Origin: G965230065 sp965230065
Lineage (GTDB): Bacteria; Bacteroidota; Bacteroidia; Cytophagales; Cyclobacteriaceae
Assembly: GCA_965230065.1 (NCBI GenBank)
Contig: OZ245942.1
Location: forward strand, 5,146,001-5,210,000
Length of the DNA stretch: 64,000 bases
Reading direction: 5' to 3'
Made by a program: the position numbers and the translations under genes. Positions 8,010 through 16,261 of this stretch are shown here, one piece after another. The notes under the pieces were generated by a model. It was not told the origin of the DNA and did no database searches. It saw only the letters and a program-made list of their open reading frames with translations. Position 1 is the first letter of the stretch; the number at the start of each line of letters is the position of its first letter.

Positions 8010-8558
8010 TCATTCACCAGGTTTCCAGGGAGTTTCCTCTACATCCAGTTCCTGTGATATTTTGCGGGAAAGCACAAACAAATAATCAGACAAGCGGTTG
8101 AGGTATTTGATAACAAGCTGGGGAACAGGCTCTTCATGGTCCAGGGCTACGGATAGGCGCTCAGCACGCCGGCACACACAACGGGCAATATGGCAAAAAG
8201 AAACTGTGGGGTGGCCGCCCGGCAATACAAAAAACTTCATAGGGGGCAGCGCCTCATCCATTTGGTCAATGGCATTTTCGAGTTGGGTTACTGAATCTTC
8301 GGATAATTTGGGGAGTTTTGCCTTTCCAGCATCAGAAGCAGTAGCGAGATGGGCGCCAATAGAAAACAACTGATTTTGTATGGCAACAAAAAGGGCTTTT
8401 CTTCCTTCGTTTTGATCCTGGTCACGCACCATGCCGATGTAGGCGTTCAGTTCGTCTACCGTGCCGTATGCTTCTACACGATAATGTGATTTAGAAACCC
8501 TTCCGCCGCCAAACAGTCCGGTGGTGCCCGTATCGCCGGTTTTAGTATAAACTTTCAT
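8010..8558 (-). CDS. PduO-type cob(I)alamin adenosyltransferase
   Basis: Transfers the adenosyl group of ATP to cob(I)alamin to make coenzyme B12. The family signature is clear: MKVYTKTGDTGTTGLFGGGRVSK at the N-terminus (ATP-binding), AYGTVDELNAYIG, and the C-terminal half with FVLPGG and RAERL followed by YLNRLSDYLFVLSR. At 182 residues it is full length. It begins 3 bp after the stop of the upstream ABC ATPase gene, so the two are probably co-transcribed from 9293. A B12-dependent enzyme such as methylmalonyl-CoA mutase is expected elsewhere in the genome. No cobalamin riboswitch was recognised here. Confidence 0.93.
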   Translation of the reverse strand: MKVYTKTGDTGTTGLFGGGRVSKSHYRVEAYGTVDELNAYIGMVRDQDQNEGRKALFVAIQNQLFSIGAHLATASDAGKAKLPKLSEDSVTQLENAIDQMDEALPPMKFFVLPGGHPTVSFCHIARCVCRRAERLSVALDHEEPVPQLVIKYLNRLSDYLFVLSRKISQELDVEETPWKPGE

Positions 8559-8561
8559 GGG

Positions 8562-9293
8562 TTAATGATGTCTGGTTACATCATGGTTTATCTCATCAGA
8601 CTCTACCAGTCCATCCCTGAGCCGGATGATTCTGTGGGAATAATGCGCGATGTCATCTTCATGCGTTACCATGATGATGGTATTGCCGCTGTCGTGCAAA
8701 TCCTGGAAAAGCGACATGATTTCGTAAGAAGTTTTGGTGTCCAGGTTTCCGGTAGGTTCATCGGCCAGTATGATACTTGGACTATTTACCAAAGCCCTGG
8801 CAATGGCAACCCGCTGGCGTTGTCCACCTGATAGTTCATTGGGCTTATGATCTACCCGTGTGCCCAGACCTACATTTTCCAGGGCCTGGCGTGCCCGGTC
8901 CATCCTGTCTGACTTGCTAATGCCGGCATATACCAGGGGAAGGGCTACATTTTCCAAAGAGGAGGAGCGGGGCAGTAGGTTAAAGGTTTGGAAGACAAAC
9001 CCAATTTCTTTATTTCGGATTTCAGCCAGGTCGCCTTCTGTGAGGTGGCTCACGTCATTATGGTTCAAAATATATGTTCCGGAAGAAGGCGTGTCCAGGC
9101 AGCCGATGATATTCATCATGGTAGACTTCCCGGATCCGGATGGGCCCATAAAAGCTACATATTCTCCCTTTTTAATATCAATAGAAACAGATTGGAGCGC
9201 ATGGATTTCTTCCTGCCCCATGACGTAGGTTTTTGCAATCTTTGATGTTGTAATAACAGCACCATTGCTTGAAGTGTTGTGGTTGTTTTGCAT
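8562..9293 (-). CDS. ABC transporter ATP-binding protein (MacB/LolD type)
   Basis: A 243-residue ATPase with Walker A GPSGSGKST (residues 50-58), signature LSGGQ (154-158), Walker B ILADEPTGNLD and the H-loop in MVTHEDD. The sequence FVFQTFNLLPRSS and the short length place it with the MacB/LolD/FtsE subgroup, which drives mechanotransmission or lipoprotein release rather than uptake. No permease lies next to it; it is followed at 3 bp by the adenosyltransferase gene. The permease partner must be encoded elsewhere. Confidence 0.92.
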   Translation of the reverse strand: MQNNHNTSSNGAVITTSKIAKTYVMGQEEIHALQSVSIDIKKGEYVAFMGPSGSGKSTMMNIIGCLDTPSSGTYILNHNDVSHLTEGDLAEIRNKEIGFVFQTFNLLPRSSSLENVALPLVYAGISKSDRMDRARQALENVGLGTRVDHKPNELSGGQRQRVAIARALVNSPSIILADEPTGNLDTKTSYEIMSLFQDLHDSGNTIIMVTHEDDIAHYSHRIIRLRDGLVESDEINHDVTRHH

Positions 9294-9315
9294 GCAGTTT
9301 TTTATTGAAAATTCT

Positions 9316-9486
9316 AAACCCTAAGTTCTAATCGGACTGCCAAAGCAGCACAAAACAATTCTAAAAAGAAAAAAATGTAAAATTCAAAAACAATCTCCTT
9401 ATTTCACGCGAAAGTAAAAGTGTTTAGGAAATTTTTATTTGAGAATTTGAGTTTGGTTAGGATTTAGTAATTAGAATTTAGGGTTT
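9316..9486. repeat. MITE-like AT-rich inverted-repeat element, copy 1
   Basis: Terminal arms 9316-9332 (AAACCCTAAGTTCTAAT) and 9470-9486 are reverse complements with one mismatch in 17. The 171-bp element is AT-rich and non-coding, and shares internal words (AAGTGTTTAG, TTAGGATTTAG) with the element at 35947-36086. It lies between the ABC ATPase gene and the TPR membrane protein gene and makes up most of that 226-bp spacer. Confidence 0.5.
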
Positions 9487-9519
9487 TAAATACTAACGTG
9501 TCAAATTACTCAATGTTGA

Positions 9520-12500
9520 TTAGAAGAGTGTTTTTTCTTTCAGTTTTTTCTGATAAACATCGGTAAATGCTTTATATCCCTCGGATGTGGCTAATTTTTG
9601 CAAGTTTTGATAAGCATCAGCCGCATAGTTATCAAGCCCAAGCTTCAGGCTTTGCAATATATAATTTTCATGTATAATTGTAGAATACGGGTTCACTTCC
9701 ATGGCAGTTAAAAGTCGATTGTATATTTCAAAATCGTCAGCGCCCTGCTGCGTAAAATACGCTCTGGCGGCTGCTATACCTTCAGGATAGAAAGGGTTAT
9801 CAAATAGTCTGTGAAAATATTCATCAGCTTTTTCTGTATTTCCTTCCTCAGCAGCCAGTAAGGCTTTACAAAAGAGGGCAATACTTTTCTGTCGTACATT
9901 TGAAGGTGTAAGTGTTGGTAGTAATTCTCCAATTTCTTTTGTCTCGCCTTTTTGGACAAGTCTTTCTAATTGTCTCCATTGTAAATTTGCCTTAACATAA
10001 GGCCGCAACGCATCGTTATTCCGGGCAATTTCGTGGGTGCTCCATAATATGCTGTCTAATTGTGGGAATTTTTCCGACAAATCCAGCAGGGCGGCGGCTT
10101 TATAATTGATGTCATTGATTTGATTTAGTACCATATCGATGGCTGTGATGGGAAGTTTCCCACCACAAATGCGTAAAAGCTGGTATTTGAAAGTATCATC
10201 TTCCTTTTCCATATTTTGGAAGTCCTGATAGTTCAAAATTTTCAGCATTTGTTGAGCGGTTTTGTTTGCCTGCAAGGAATCTTCAGTCAACACCTTTTGC
10301 CATGCCTCTTCCGCTACTTCTGCATCCCCATAGGGTAAGCCAGTTGCTTCGGTGAGGGCAATGGCCTGATTAATTGTTGCATCGGGGTATTCACTTTCTG
10401 CGGCCATATCAAAAAAACCGGCAGCCAGTTGTGGCGCCTGATTTGCCAATGCCATCAAACCCCGGATATGGTTATAATACCCCCTTTTAAAAAAGTTGGC
10501 TGCCTGTAGCCTGTCCATTGCAAAAAAGGCTTCTGTCAGGCGCACATCTTCGTACATTGCAAGGGCATGCCCATACGTAAGTGGCTCCGAATACATGAAA
10601 TTCCCTGAATGATTGGCCAGGGTTTCTACGTTTCTTATCAAAGCCGTATCTGCTTTTCCTCTTTGATTAAACAGGTAATTATACAGGTAAGCAAATTGGT
10701 ATTGGGTAAGCAGCGTATCTTCGGGCAAAGCAGGTTCTTCAAACCTTTCGGGCAATGTGGCAGGAAACTGGCGGTTGAGCAGGCCAATGGCATTTACTTT
10801 GGAAGGCATATAGCCCGTTTCGGTCAGAAATTCATTTACTACAGAATCGGGTTCAATGCCAAACTCAGCCACATTTTGGGAAACCAGCGCCAACAGGTCA
10901 GCTTCAGCAGAGTGTTTGATGGAAGTAGCACTTCTTGCTTCGTCTAACATCAGCAGGGCGGAGTCCAGCGCTTTGGTTTTTCCGTAAGCCAGCCCCAGAT
11001 TGAGCTGAATTTGTTCGCTTTCAGGAAATTGTTGCGCACCTTCCCTGAGCGAAAACAAAGCGTCGAAAAACCTGCCGTTGCGCTGGTAAGCATTGCTCAG
11101 GTTTACATAAGCATAAGGTGTGGGTTTTTTGAGCAGGGCCTGCTGCAAATAATAAACATTCATTCCCTCATCACCTTGCTTTTGTGCCAGCGATGCCAGT
11201 GAGTAATTGGAGCGATGGTTTTGGGAAGCATACTGGTTACCCAGCTTATAATATTGTTCGGCCGTAAAAAGCTCTTCGTTGGCTGTATGGATGTCGCCAA
11301 TGCCATTGTAATACCCGGCTACAGCCTGATAAAAAGGAAACATATTGGCTTCAAGGAAAAAGGCCAGTACTACAATAAAACCGCCAATCTGCGAAGTAGC
11401 ATAAGGAAACCGGGTGGGTTTGTACACTACTTTATATACCTGCTTATTGGCCATCAAAGGGTCTATAAAATTAACCACAACGTACAAGTAAAACAGGAAT
11501 CCGTACCCAAAGTGGCTGAAGATGATGGCATCTTCAAAAGTTTCTATCACGGGGTCGTTGCCAGTTATGAAAAAATAAGCGATGGTAATGAATGTAATAG
11601 TTCCCAGGGCAAGGTATAGCAAAGCTCCTTGCGAACGGAAAGGGAACAAATTGTCATACAGGGTTTCCCGCTGTTTTACGCCCCAAATTCCTACAATGGC
11701 TGAGATGGGCAAAAGGATAAACGCACTCACATATACGATATCCCAATCGATAACCTGTGTGTTGTGCAGATAGGCCAAAAATACATTTACCAGATAAATA
11801 ACGGTAAGGATGGAAAAATGGAGCATTGTGTTTTTGCTGCCAAATGTATTGTTCTGGGTAATGATCTTAAGAAACCCTGCTACAATTTCGTGGGCCACCA
11901 AAAAGATAAAAAGAATACTGAGAACAAGTGGTGCAGCGATGCCATAATTGGCAAGAATCAGAAATGAATTTTCAGCCGCAGCAAAGAAATAAATGATAAG
12001 CCCAAAAACAGTAGTACTCACTACAAAAGTAATAAACCGTACTGTCCAGTTTGTACGTGGGTTTATTTTATTGAAGTAATAATAAGGAAGCATGAACAGC
12101 ACCAGCACAATAATGAGGGCCGTGTCATTGGCTTTGCCGAATAGCAATAAATTCTCCAGGCGAAAAGTGGTAAAAAGCCCAACCACCACCAAAATCCCGA
12201 AATAAAACCAAAACCCACGCAAATAGGTAAAAACAGAAATCGCTACAACAATGCTGAGTGTGGAAAACACCAGGAAAATGTAGGCAGCCAGGGTGTTTAC
12301 CTGAATAGTACTCCCCCGAAAACTATCGATGATGAGGTAGTTATTGGCATCGTAAGAAAAAGTAAAAAGCCCCAGGTTGAATTTGTCTACAATTGTAGTC
12401 TGAATTTCAGAAACACTCAGGGTTTCCCAGTCTATGACCGCCTCAATGCCAAAGAAGTAACTAAAAATAAAAAAGGCAAAAGCCAGCAAAAAGAAAATCA

Positions 12501-12564
12501 GCAGTCCCTGATAAAAGATGCGTTGGTTTGCAGGCCATTGCTTCCAAAAAAATAGGTCATTCAT
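9520..12564 (-). CDS. Large membrane protein with C-terminal TPR repeats
   Basis: A 1014-residue protein. Residues about 15-430 contain ten or more hydrophobic helices (for example FFLLAFAFFIFSYFFGI near 30, LIIVLVLFMLPYYYF near 160, GFIVVLAFFLEANMF near 395). From about 430 to the end the sequence is soluble and helical, with TPR-like units such as EEQYYKLGNQYA-type pairs and LNLGLAYGKTKALDSALLMLDEA. No catalytic motif is seen. Stand-alone transcript, with repeat-bearing spacers on both sides. It could be an envelope scaffold or an O-mannosyl/oligosaccharyl-type membrane protein with TPR, but no family is recognised firmly. Confidence 0.75.
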   Translation of the reverse strand: MNDLFFWKQWPANQRIFYQGLLIFFLLAFAFFIFSYFFGIEAVIDWETLSVSEIQTTIVDKFNLGLFTFSYDANNYLIIDSFRGSTIQVNTLAAYIFLVFSTLSIVVAISVFTYLRGFWFYFGILVVVGLFTTFRLENLLLFGKANDTALIIVLVLFMLPYYYFNKINPRTNWTVRFITFVVSTTVFGLIIYFFAAAENSFLILANYGIAAPLVLSILFIFLVAHEIVAGFLKIITQNNTFGSKNTMLHFSILTVIYLVNVFLAYLHNTQVIDWDIVYVSAFILLPISAIVGIWGVKQRETLYDNLFPFRSQGALLYLALGTITFITIAYFFITGNDPVIETFEDAIIFSHFGYGFLFYLYVVVNFIDPLMANKQVYKVVYKPTRFPYATSQIGGFIVVLAFFLEANMFPFYQAVAGYYNGIGDIHTANEELFTAEQYYKLGNQYASQNHRSNYSLASLAQKQGDEGMNVYYLQQALLKKPTPYAYVNLSNAYQRNGRFFDALFSLREGAQQFPESEQIQLNLGLAYGKTKALDSALLMLDEARSATSIKHSAEADLLALVSQNVAEFGIEPDSVVNEFLTETGYMPSKVNAIGLLNRQFPATLPERFEEPALPEDTLLTQYQFAYLYNYLFNQRGKADTALIRNVETLANHSGNFMYSEPLTYGHALAMYEDVRLTEAFFAMDRLQAANFFKRGYYNHIRGLMALANQAPQLAAGFFDMAAESEYPDATINQAIALTEATGLPYGDAEVAEEAWQKVLTEDSLQANKTAQQMLKILNYQDFQNMEKEDDTFKYQLLRICGGKLPITAIDMVLNQINDINYKAAALLDLSEKFPQLDSILWSTHEIARNNDALRPYVKANLQWRQLERLVQKGETKEIGELLPTLTPSNVRQKSIALFCKALLAAEEGNTEKADEYFHRLFDNPFYPEGIAAARAYFTQQGADDFEIYNRLLTAMEVNPYSTIIHENYILQSLKLGLDNYAADAYQNLQKLATSEGYKAFTDVYQKKLKEKTLF

Positions 12565-12728
12565 TCGCTCAAAAAATTATACCGGGGTTTGGTTTCGGGT
12601 TTTAAGTTTAGCGTTTTGTGTTTGGAGTTTGAACTAAAAACTATAAACAAGAAACTAAAAAAATATCGGCAGTTGTATAGTGGTATAATTCGTCAATTCA
12701 TGTTGCATATTTTATGCCAGCGGGCTGG

Positions 12729-12798
12729 GTTATTTGTTAAACGTTAAAAGTTATTGGTTATTCAGTCCACCAATAACTTTTAACCAATAACAAATAAC
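12729..12798. repeat. 30-bp inverted repeat downstream of gatC-side spacer
   Basis: Arms 12729-12758 and 12769-12798 match as reverse complements at 27 of 30 positions around a 10-bp spacer; the inner core is AAAAGTTATTGGT / ACCAATAACTTTT. It lies 18 bp beyond the gatC stop on the minus strand and could fold in the gatC transcript's 3' end. Upstream of it, 12595-12660 holds a second AT-rich palindromic stretch (GTTTTAAGTTTAGCGTTTTG-type) of the family also seen at 15712-15778. Confidence 0.55.
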
Positions 12799-12815
12799 TT
12801 TATTCCAACACCTTT

Positions 12816-13103
12816 TTATTCCAACACCTTCGGCACCCTAAAGTAATGCTCATCTTTTTTAGGTGCGTTGAGCAAGCCCCTTTCCCTGGATAGTGCAGGC
12901 GTAATTTCATCTTCCCGCATTTGGTTTACCTCCTGCGACATGCTCAGCAAGGGTTCCACATCATCGGTGTCCACCTCATTCAGCATTTCCACCCAGGTGA
13001 TAATCTCAGTCAGGCTGTCCAGCATGGCTTCTTCTGCACCTACTTCAAATTCAAGCCGCGACAGGTGCGCTATTTTTCTTAACGTGGTTTGGTCTATTTT
13101 CAT
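12816..13103 (-). CDS. gatC: Aspartyl/glutamyl-tRNA amidotransferase subunit C
   Basis: A 95-residue GatC. It stabilises the GatCAB complex that converts misacylated Glu-tRNA(Gln) or Asp-tRNA(Asn) to the amidated form in the cytoplasm. Recognised by LRKIAHLSRLEF at the N-terminus, the central DVEPLLSMSQEVNQMREDE, and the C-terminal FRVPKVLE. gatA and gatB are not in the window, which is common in this phylum. The stop region is tandemly duplicated: the 16-bp unit AAGGTGTTGGAATAAA, which includes the last three codons and the stop, is repeated once immediately downstream. Confidence 0.95.
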   Translation of the reverse strand: MKIDQTTLRKIAHLSRLEFEVGAEEAMLDSLTEIITWVEMLNEVDTDDVEPLLSMSQEVNQMREDEITPALSRERGLLNAPKKDEHYFRVPKVLE

Positions 13104-13184
13104 ATTTTTGGCTATAAGCGATTAGCTGTATGCCTCAAGCATTGTTGCTTTCGGCAAATTGGTTACTTTTTGTTTCCTTTATTT

Positions 13185-13919
13185 TCATATCTCCGGAAAA
13201 ATATTCCGTAATTCCTGGTCGATAACACGGTATGTTTGTGCCTTTAAATCATCTAGTTGGTTTATTGTCATCCCTTTGGTTTCAATAGGCTCATGAAAAA
13301 TGGCTTTTATGGGCCTGCGGTAAACCAGCAGCGAACCGTCATCAGGCAAAACTATCCAATTGTAAGGAATTGTAACAGGCACAATCGGGATTTGTTGCTC
13401 AATGGCCAGCCGGAAGGCCCCGTCTTTAAAAGGCGCCATGTGGGGCGGGTTGGTAGTACGAATGCCTCCTTCAGGATACATCACAATACATTTACCCTCA
13501 TCCACAGCCTCTTTTGCCCGCTGCAATGCCCGGTAGCGGTCACGGTAAGAGTTTCTGTCTACCGTAATGTGCAGTTTTCGGTACATATACCCAAAAACAG
13601 GTACTTTAGAAATGGATACCTTTCCTACAAACACAAATACTTTGGGCAAAAATCCCATGATCACAATATCAAACCAGGAAGTGTGGTTGGGAGCGAACAC
13701 ATACAATTGTTTCTTCCTGGGTTTGAAGCGCCACTCCAGTGTTACCGGAATAAAGCAAATAGCAAAATAAACTTTAGACCAAATCCGGTTCAGCAGGAGC
13801 GCGTATTTGTGCCAACTTTTTCTTTGAAGAAATATCAGAAAAAAGGGTAGTAAAATGAAAAAGATGAGGGCAAAAGCAAGCAGACAATAAGTGGAATAAA
13901 TTCTTCTCCAGATTTTCAC
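13185..13919 (-). CDS. plsC: 1-acyl-sn-glycerol-3-phosphate acyltransferase
   Basis: A 244-residue membrane-associated acyltransferase of phospholipid synthesis. An N-terminal membrane helix (about residues 11-32) is followed by the catalytic HX4D motif in NHTSWFD (His79, Asp84) and the glycerol-phosphate-binding YPEGGIRTT, a variant of the usual EGTRS with GGI in place of GT. PIVPVTI closes the domain. A single-domain protein of normal size, between gatC and rocD on the same strand, with gaps of 80 and 39 bp. Confidence 0.92.
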   Translation of the reverse strand: MKIWRRIYSTYCLLAFALIFFILLPFFLIFLQRKSWHKYALLLNRIWSKVYFAICFIPVTLEWRFKPRKKQLYVFAPNHTSWFDIVIMGFLPKVFVFVGKVSISKVPVFGYMYRKLHITVDRNSYRDRYRALQRAKEAVDEGKCIVMYPEGGIRTTNPPHMAPFKDGAFRLAIEQQIPIVPVTIPYNWIVLPDDGSLLVYRRPIKAIFHEPIETKGMTINQLDDLKAQTYRVIDQELRNIFPEI

Positions 13920-13958
13920 GCTTGATTGAGGGTTTTGGGCAATATTAAAAAAATTGTC

Positions 13959-15194
13959 TTAATGATATGCTAAAATCGTATTTTCTATAATATCACAACA
14001 GTCCTGCAATTGCGCTTCGGTAATAACCAAAGGCGGGGCAAACCGGATGATGTTGCCGTGGGTAGGTTTGGCAAGCAAACCATTTTCTTTCAGTTGCAGG
14101 CAAATATTCCAGGCGGTTTCACTGGTTTCATCATCATCAATAACAATGGCATTTAATAACCCTTTGCCCCTTACCAGGACAACATTATCGGTTTTTTCTA
14201 TCATATGTTGCATACGAGTACGAAAAGCGTTTCCCAGTTTTTCTGCCTTTTCAGATAGGTTTTCGTCCAACACCACTTGCAGGGCTGCTATGGCTACTTT
14301 ACAGGCGAGGGGGTTTCCGCCAAAAGTGGAGCCGTGTTCACCCGGGCCAATGGTGAGCATAATTTCATCATCAGCCAGCACGGCAGACACAGGGAGTACG
14401 CCACCTGAGAGGGCTTTACCCAAAATAAGAATGTCGGGTTTTACATTTTCATGCTGACAGGCAAATAACTTTCCCGTACGGGCAATGCCGGTTTGTACCT
14501 CGTCAGCGATAAAAAGCACATTGTTTTGCTTGCACAAAGCATACGCTTTTTGAATATAGCCTTCATCGGGAACAACTACGCCAGCTTCCCCCTGTATGGG
14601 TTCTACCATAAAGCCAGCCACGTTCGGGTCTTGCAAAGCCTTTTCAAGGGCAGGCAGGTCGTTATAAGGGATGAGTTCATACCCAGGCATAAAAGGGCCA
14701 AAACCTCGGGTGCTCAGCGGGTCGGTAGAAGAGGAGATAGCGGCCAGGGTGCGCCCCCAAAAATTGCCTTCGGCAAAAATGATTTTGGCTTTATTTTCGG
14801 GGATTTTTTTTACGTTGTAAGCCCACTTACGGCAAAGCTTTACGGCAGTTTCGCCGCCTTCCACGCCCGTGTTCATGGGCAATACCCTGTCGTACCCAAA
14901 TAATTCGGTTATAAATTTTTCATATTCTCCCAACACATCATTATAAAAGGCCCGGGAAGTGAGGGTGAGCTGGTTGGCCTGATCGTGCAGGGCATTCAAA
15001 ATTTGCGGGTGGCAATGTCCCTGGTTTACGGCACTGTAAGCCGATAAAAAATCGTAGTACTTTTTTCCTTCCGTATCCCAAACAAATACACCTTCCCCTT
15101 TGGAAAGGACCACGGGCAAAGGCTTATAGTTTTTTGCGCCGTGCTTATTCTCCAGTTCCATCGCTTCCCGGCTGTTAAGGGTTGATCGTGTCAT
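13959..15194 (-). CDS. rocD: Ornithine aminotransferase
   Basis: A 411-residue class III PLP aminotransferase converting ornithine and 2-oxoglutarate to glutamate-5-semialdehyde and glutamate. The PLP Schiff-base lysine is Lys260 in ILGKALSGG; Asp231 of FIADEVQTG contacts the pyridine nitrogen. NTGVEGGETAVKLCRKWAY is characteristic of ornithine aminotransferase rather than acetylornithine aminotransferase, which normally has GAEA. The start overlaps the divergent DUF5522 frame by 13 bp only if that frame uses its upstream ATG. Confidence 0.94.
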   Translation of the reverse strand: MTRSTLNSREAMELENKHGAKNYKPLPVVLSKGEGVFVWDTEGKKYYDFLSAYSAVNQGHCHPQILNALHDQANQLTLTSRAFYNDVLGEYEKFITELFGYDRVLPMNTGVEGGETAVKLCRKWAYNVKKIPENKAKIIFAEGNFWGRTLAAISSSTDPLSTRGFGPFMPGYELIPYNDLPALEKALQDPNVAGFMVEPIQGEAGVVVPDEGYIQKAYALCKQNNVLFIADEVQTGIARTGKLFACQHENVKPDILILGKALSGGVLPVSAVLADDEIMLTIGPGEHGSTFGGNPLACKVAIAALQVVLDENLSEKAEKLGNAFRTRMQHMIEKTDNVVLVRGKGLLNAIVIDDDETSETAWNICLQLKENGLLAKPTHGNIIRFAPPLVITEAQLQDCCDIIENTILAYH

Positions 15195-15385
15195 TAATTA
15201 TTTCTTCATTTGAAGCAGTGAATAATGAAAACAAAAATAGCAAAGAAAAAGGCTTTCCCCTAACAGCAGGCGATTACTATATCAATAAACAGGGAATGAT
15301 GGTTTTTACCGCGCAATATCACCTAAAAAGAGGATATTGCTGTGAAAGTGGCTGTAAACATTGTCCTTTTGGGCACAAAAGGTGA
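15182..15385 (+). CDS. DUF5522 family small cysteine-rich protein
   Basis: Up to 67 residues; the conserved part is the last 40: GDYYINKQGMMVFTAQYHL then YCCESGCKHCPFG, the hallmark of DUF5522 with four clustered cysteines likely to bind metal. The start is uncertain. The ATG at 15182 lies inside the rocD coding sequence on the other strand, and a GTG at 15218 (VNNENKN) would give 55 residues and leave the rocD start free. Function unknown. It is followed by the rpmB promoter. Confidence 0.8.
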   Translation: MIVSLIISSFEAVNNENKNSKEKGFPLTAGDYYINKQGMMVFTAQYHLKRGYCCESGCKHCPFGHKR

Positions 15386-15404
15386 AATTAGTAGGAAAAG
15401 CTGT

Positions 15405-15435
15405 TTTGTTGTTAAAACATTTTTTTTGATATTTG
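15405..15435 (+). promoter_or_regulatory. Promoter of rpmB-rpmG-DUF4295
   Basis: TTTG at 15405-15408 and GATATTTG at 15428-15435 are separated by exactly 19 bp. This is the Bacteroidota spacing for TTTG / TAnnTTTG; the -7 element has one mismatch. Transcription would begin near 15442, giving a leader of about 22 nt before the rpmB ATG. Confidence 0.55.
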
Positions 15436-15463
15436 CACTCCAAAAATTTTTAAACAAGTTATC

Positions 15464-15703
15464 ATGTCAAAAGTTTGTCAAATCTCGGGAAAAAGAGTGA
15501 GGGTTGGGAACAACGTTTCTAAGTCTAATAACAAAACGAAACGTAAGTTTTATCCTAACCTACAGAAAAAGCGTTTTTATCTGCCAGAAGAAGATCGCTG
15601 GGTTACTTTAAAGGTTTCTACCAAAGCCCTGAAATCGATCAATAAAAATGGCATCAGTACAGAGCTGAAAAAAGCCCGTGCAAAAGGAACATCATTGGTA
15701 TAG
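15464..15703 (+). CDS. rpmB: 50S ribosomal protein L28
   Basis: A 79-residue basic protein with the L28 signature: VCQISGKRVRVGNNVSKSNNKTKRKFYPN at the N-terminus and a C-terminal half SINKNGISTELKKAR. It binds 23S rRNA in the large subunit. First gene of an rpmB-rpmG-DUF4295 cluster that is conserved in Bacteroidota. Length is normal and the N-terminal CxxC zinc motif is absent. Confidence 0.97.
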   Translation: MSKVCQISGKRVRVGNNVSKSNNKTKRKFYPNLQKKRFYLPEEDRWVTLKVSTKALKSINKNGISTELKKARAKGTSLV

Positions 15704-15711
15704 TTGCATGT

Positions 15712-15778
15712 TTTGTGTTTATAGTTTTAAGTTTAACATCAAACTATAAACTGAAAACTACAAACTAAAAACTCAAAG
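15712..15778. repeat. AT-rich palindromic spacer between rpmB and rpmG
   Basis: The 79-bp spacer is almost entirely an imperfect inverted repeat: GTTTATAGTTTTAAGTTT on the left pairs with AAACTATAAACTGAAAAC on the right. Similar wording occurs at 12595-12660 and a half at 60505-60530, so this is probably a dispersed element. It must be transcribed between the two ribosomal protein genes. Confidence 0.4.
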
Positions 15779-15782
15779 AAAA

Positions 15783-15971
15783 ATGGCTAAAAAAGCAAAA
15801 GGTAATAGAATACAGGTTATTTTAGAATGTACCGAACATAAAGACAGCGGCCAACCCGGCACTTCCCGGTACATTACCACCAAAAACCGGAAAAATACTC
15901 CGGACAGGTTGGAAAGAAAGAAATATAACCCAGTTTTGAAAAGATATACTGTTCACAGAGAAATTAAATAA
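15783..15971 (+). CDS. rpmG: 50S ribosomal protein L33
   Basis: A 62-residue L33: NRIQVILECTEHKDSGQPG, then SRYITTKNRKNTPDRLERKKYNP and the terminal basic RYTVHREIK. It has a single cysteine and no paired CxxC motifs, so it is the zinc-independent form. The stop is 2 bp before the DUF4295 start. Confidence 0.97.
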   Translation: MAKKAKGNRIQVILECTEHKDSGQPGTSRYITTKNRKNTPDRLERKKYNPVLKRYTVHREIK

Positions 15972-15973
15972 CT

Positions 15974-16126
15974 ATGGCAAAGAAAGTAGTTGCAACCCTA
16001 AAAAAAGCTGACGCTAAAGGTGTAGCCAAGGTAATTAAGGCAGTAAAGTCGCCCAAAACCGGTGCATACACTTTTAAGGAAGAAATTGTACCTTTGGATA
16101 TGGTGAAAGACCACTTGTCCGATTAA
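15974..16126 (+). CDS. DUF4295 family small protein
   Basis: A 50-residue basic protein starting MAKKVVATLKK and ending MVKDHLSD. It belongs to the Bacteroidota-restricted DUF4295, which regularly follows rpmG and is thought to be ribosome-associated from that context. ATG at 15974 is 2 bp after the rpmG stop, and TAA at 16124-16126 is followed within 30 bp by a terminator. Confidence 0.92.
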   Translation: MAKKVVATLKKADAKGVAKVIKAVKSPKTGAYTFKEEIVPLDMVKDHLSD

Positions 16127-16156
16127 TCAGCAGACAATATTTTATCAAGTTGTATG

Positions 16157-16181
16157 AAGTCCCGGTTTGGGACTTTTTTTG
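16157..16181 (+). terminator. Rho-independent terminator of the rpmB cluster
   Basis: AAGTCCC (16157-16163), GGTTT loop, GGGACTT (16169-16175), then a run of T. It closes the rpmB-rpmG-DUF4295 transcript, so ftsY (16262) should have its own promoter in the 80 bp that follow. Confidence 0.85.
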
Positions 16182-16261
16182 TATATTCTCGTTAAATTCA
16201 GGTAAAAGGTGAACCACTCTCTCACCGCTTTTTGACATTTATCTTTAACCTAATCTTAATC

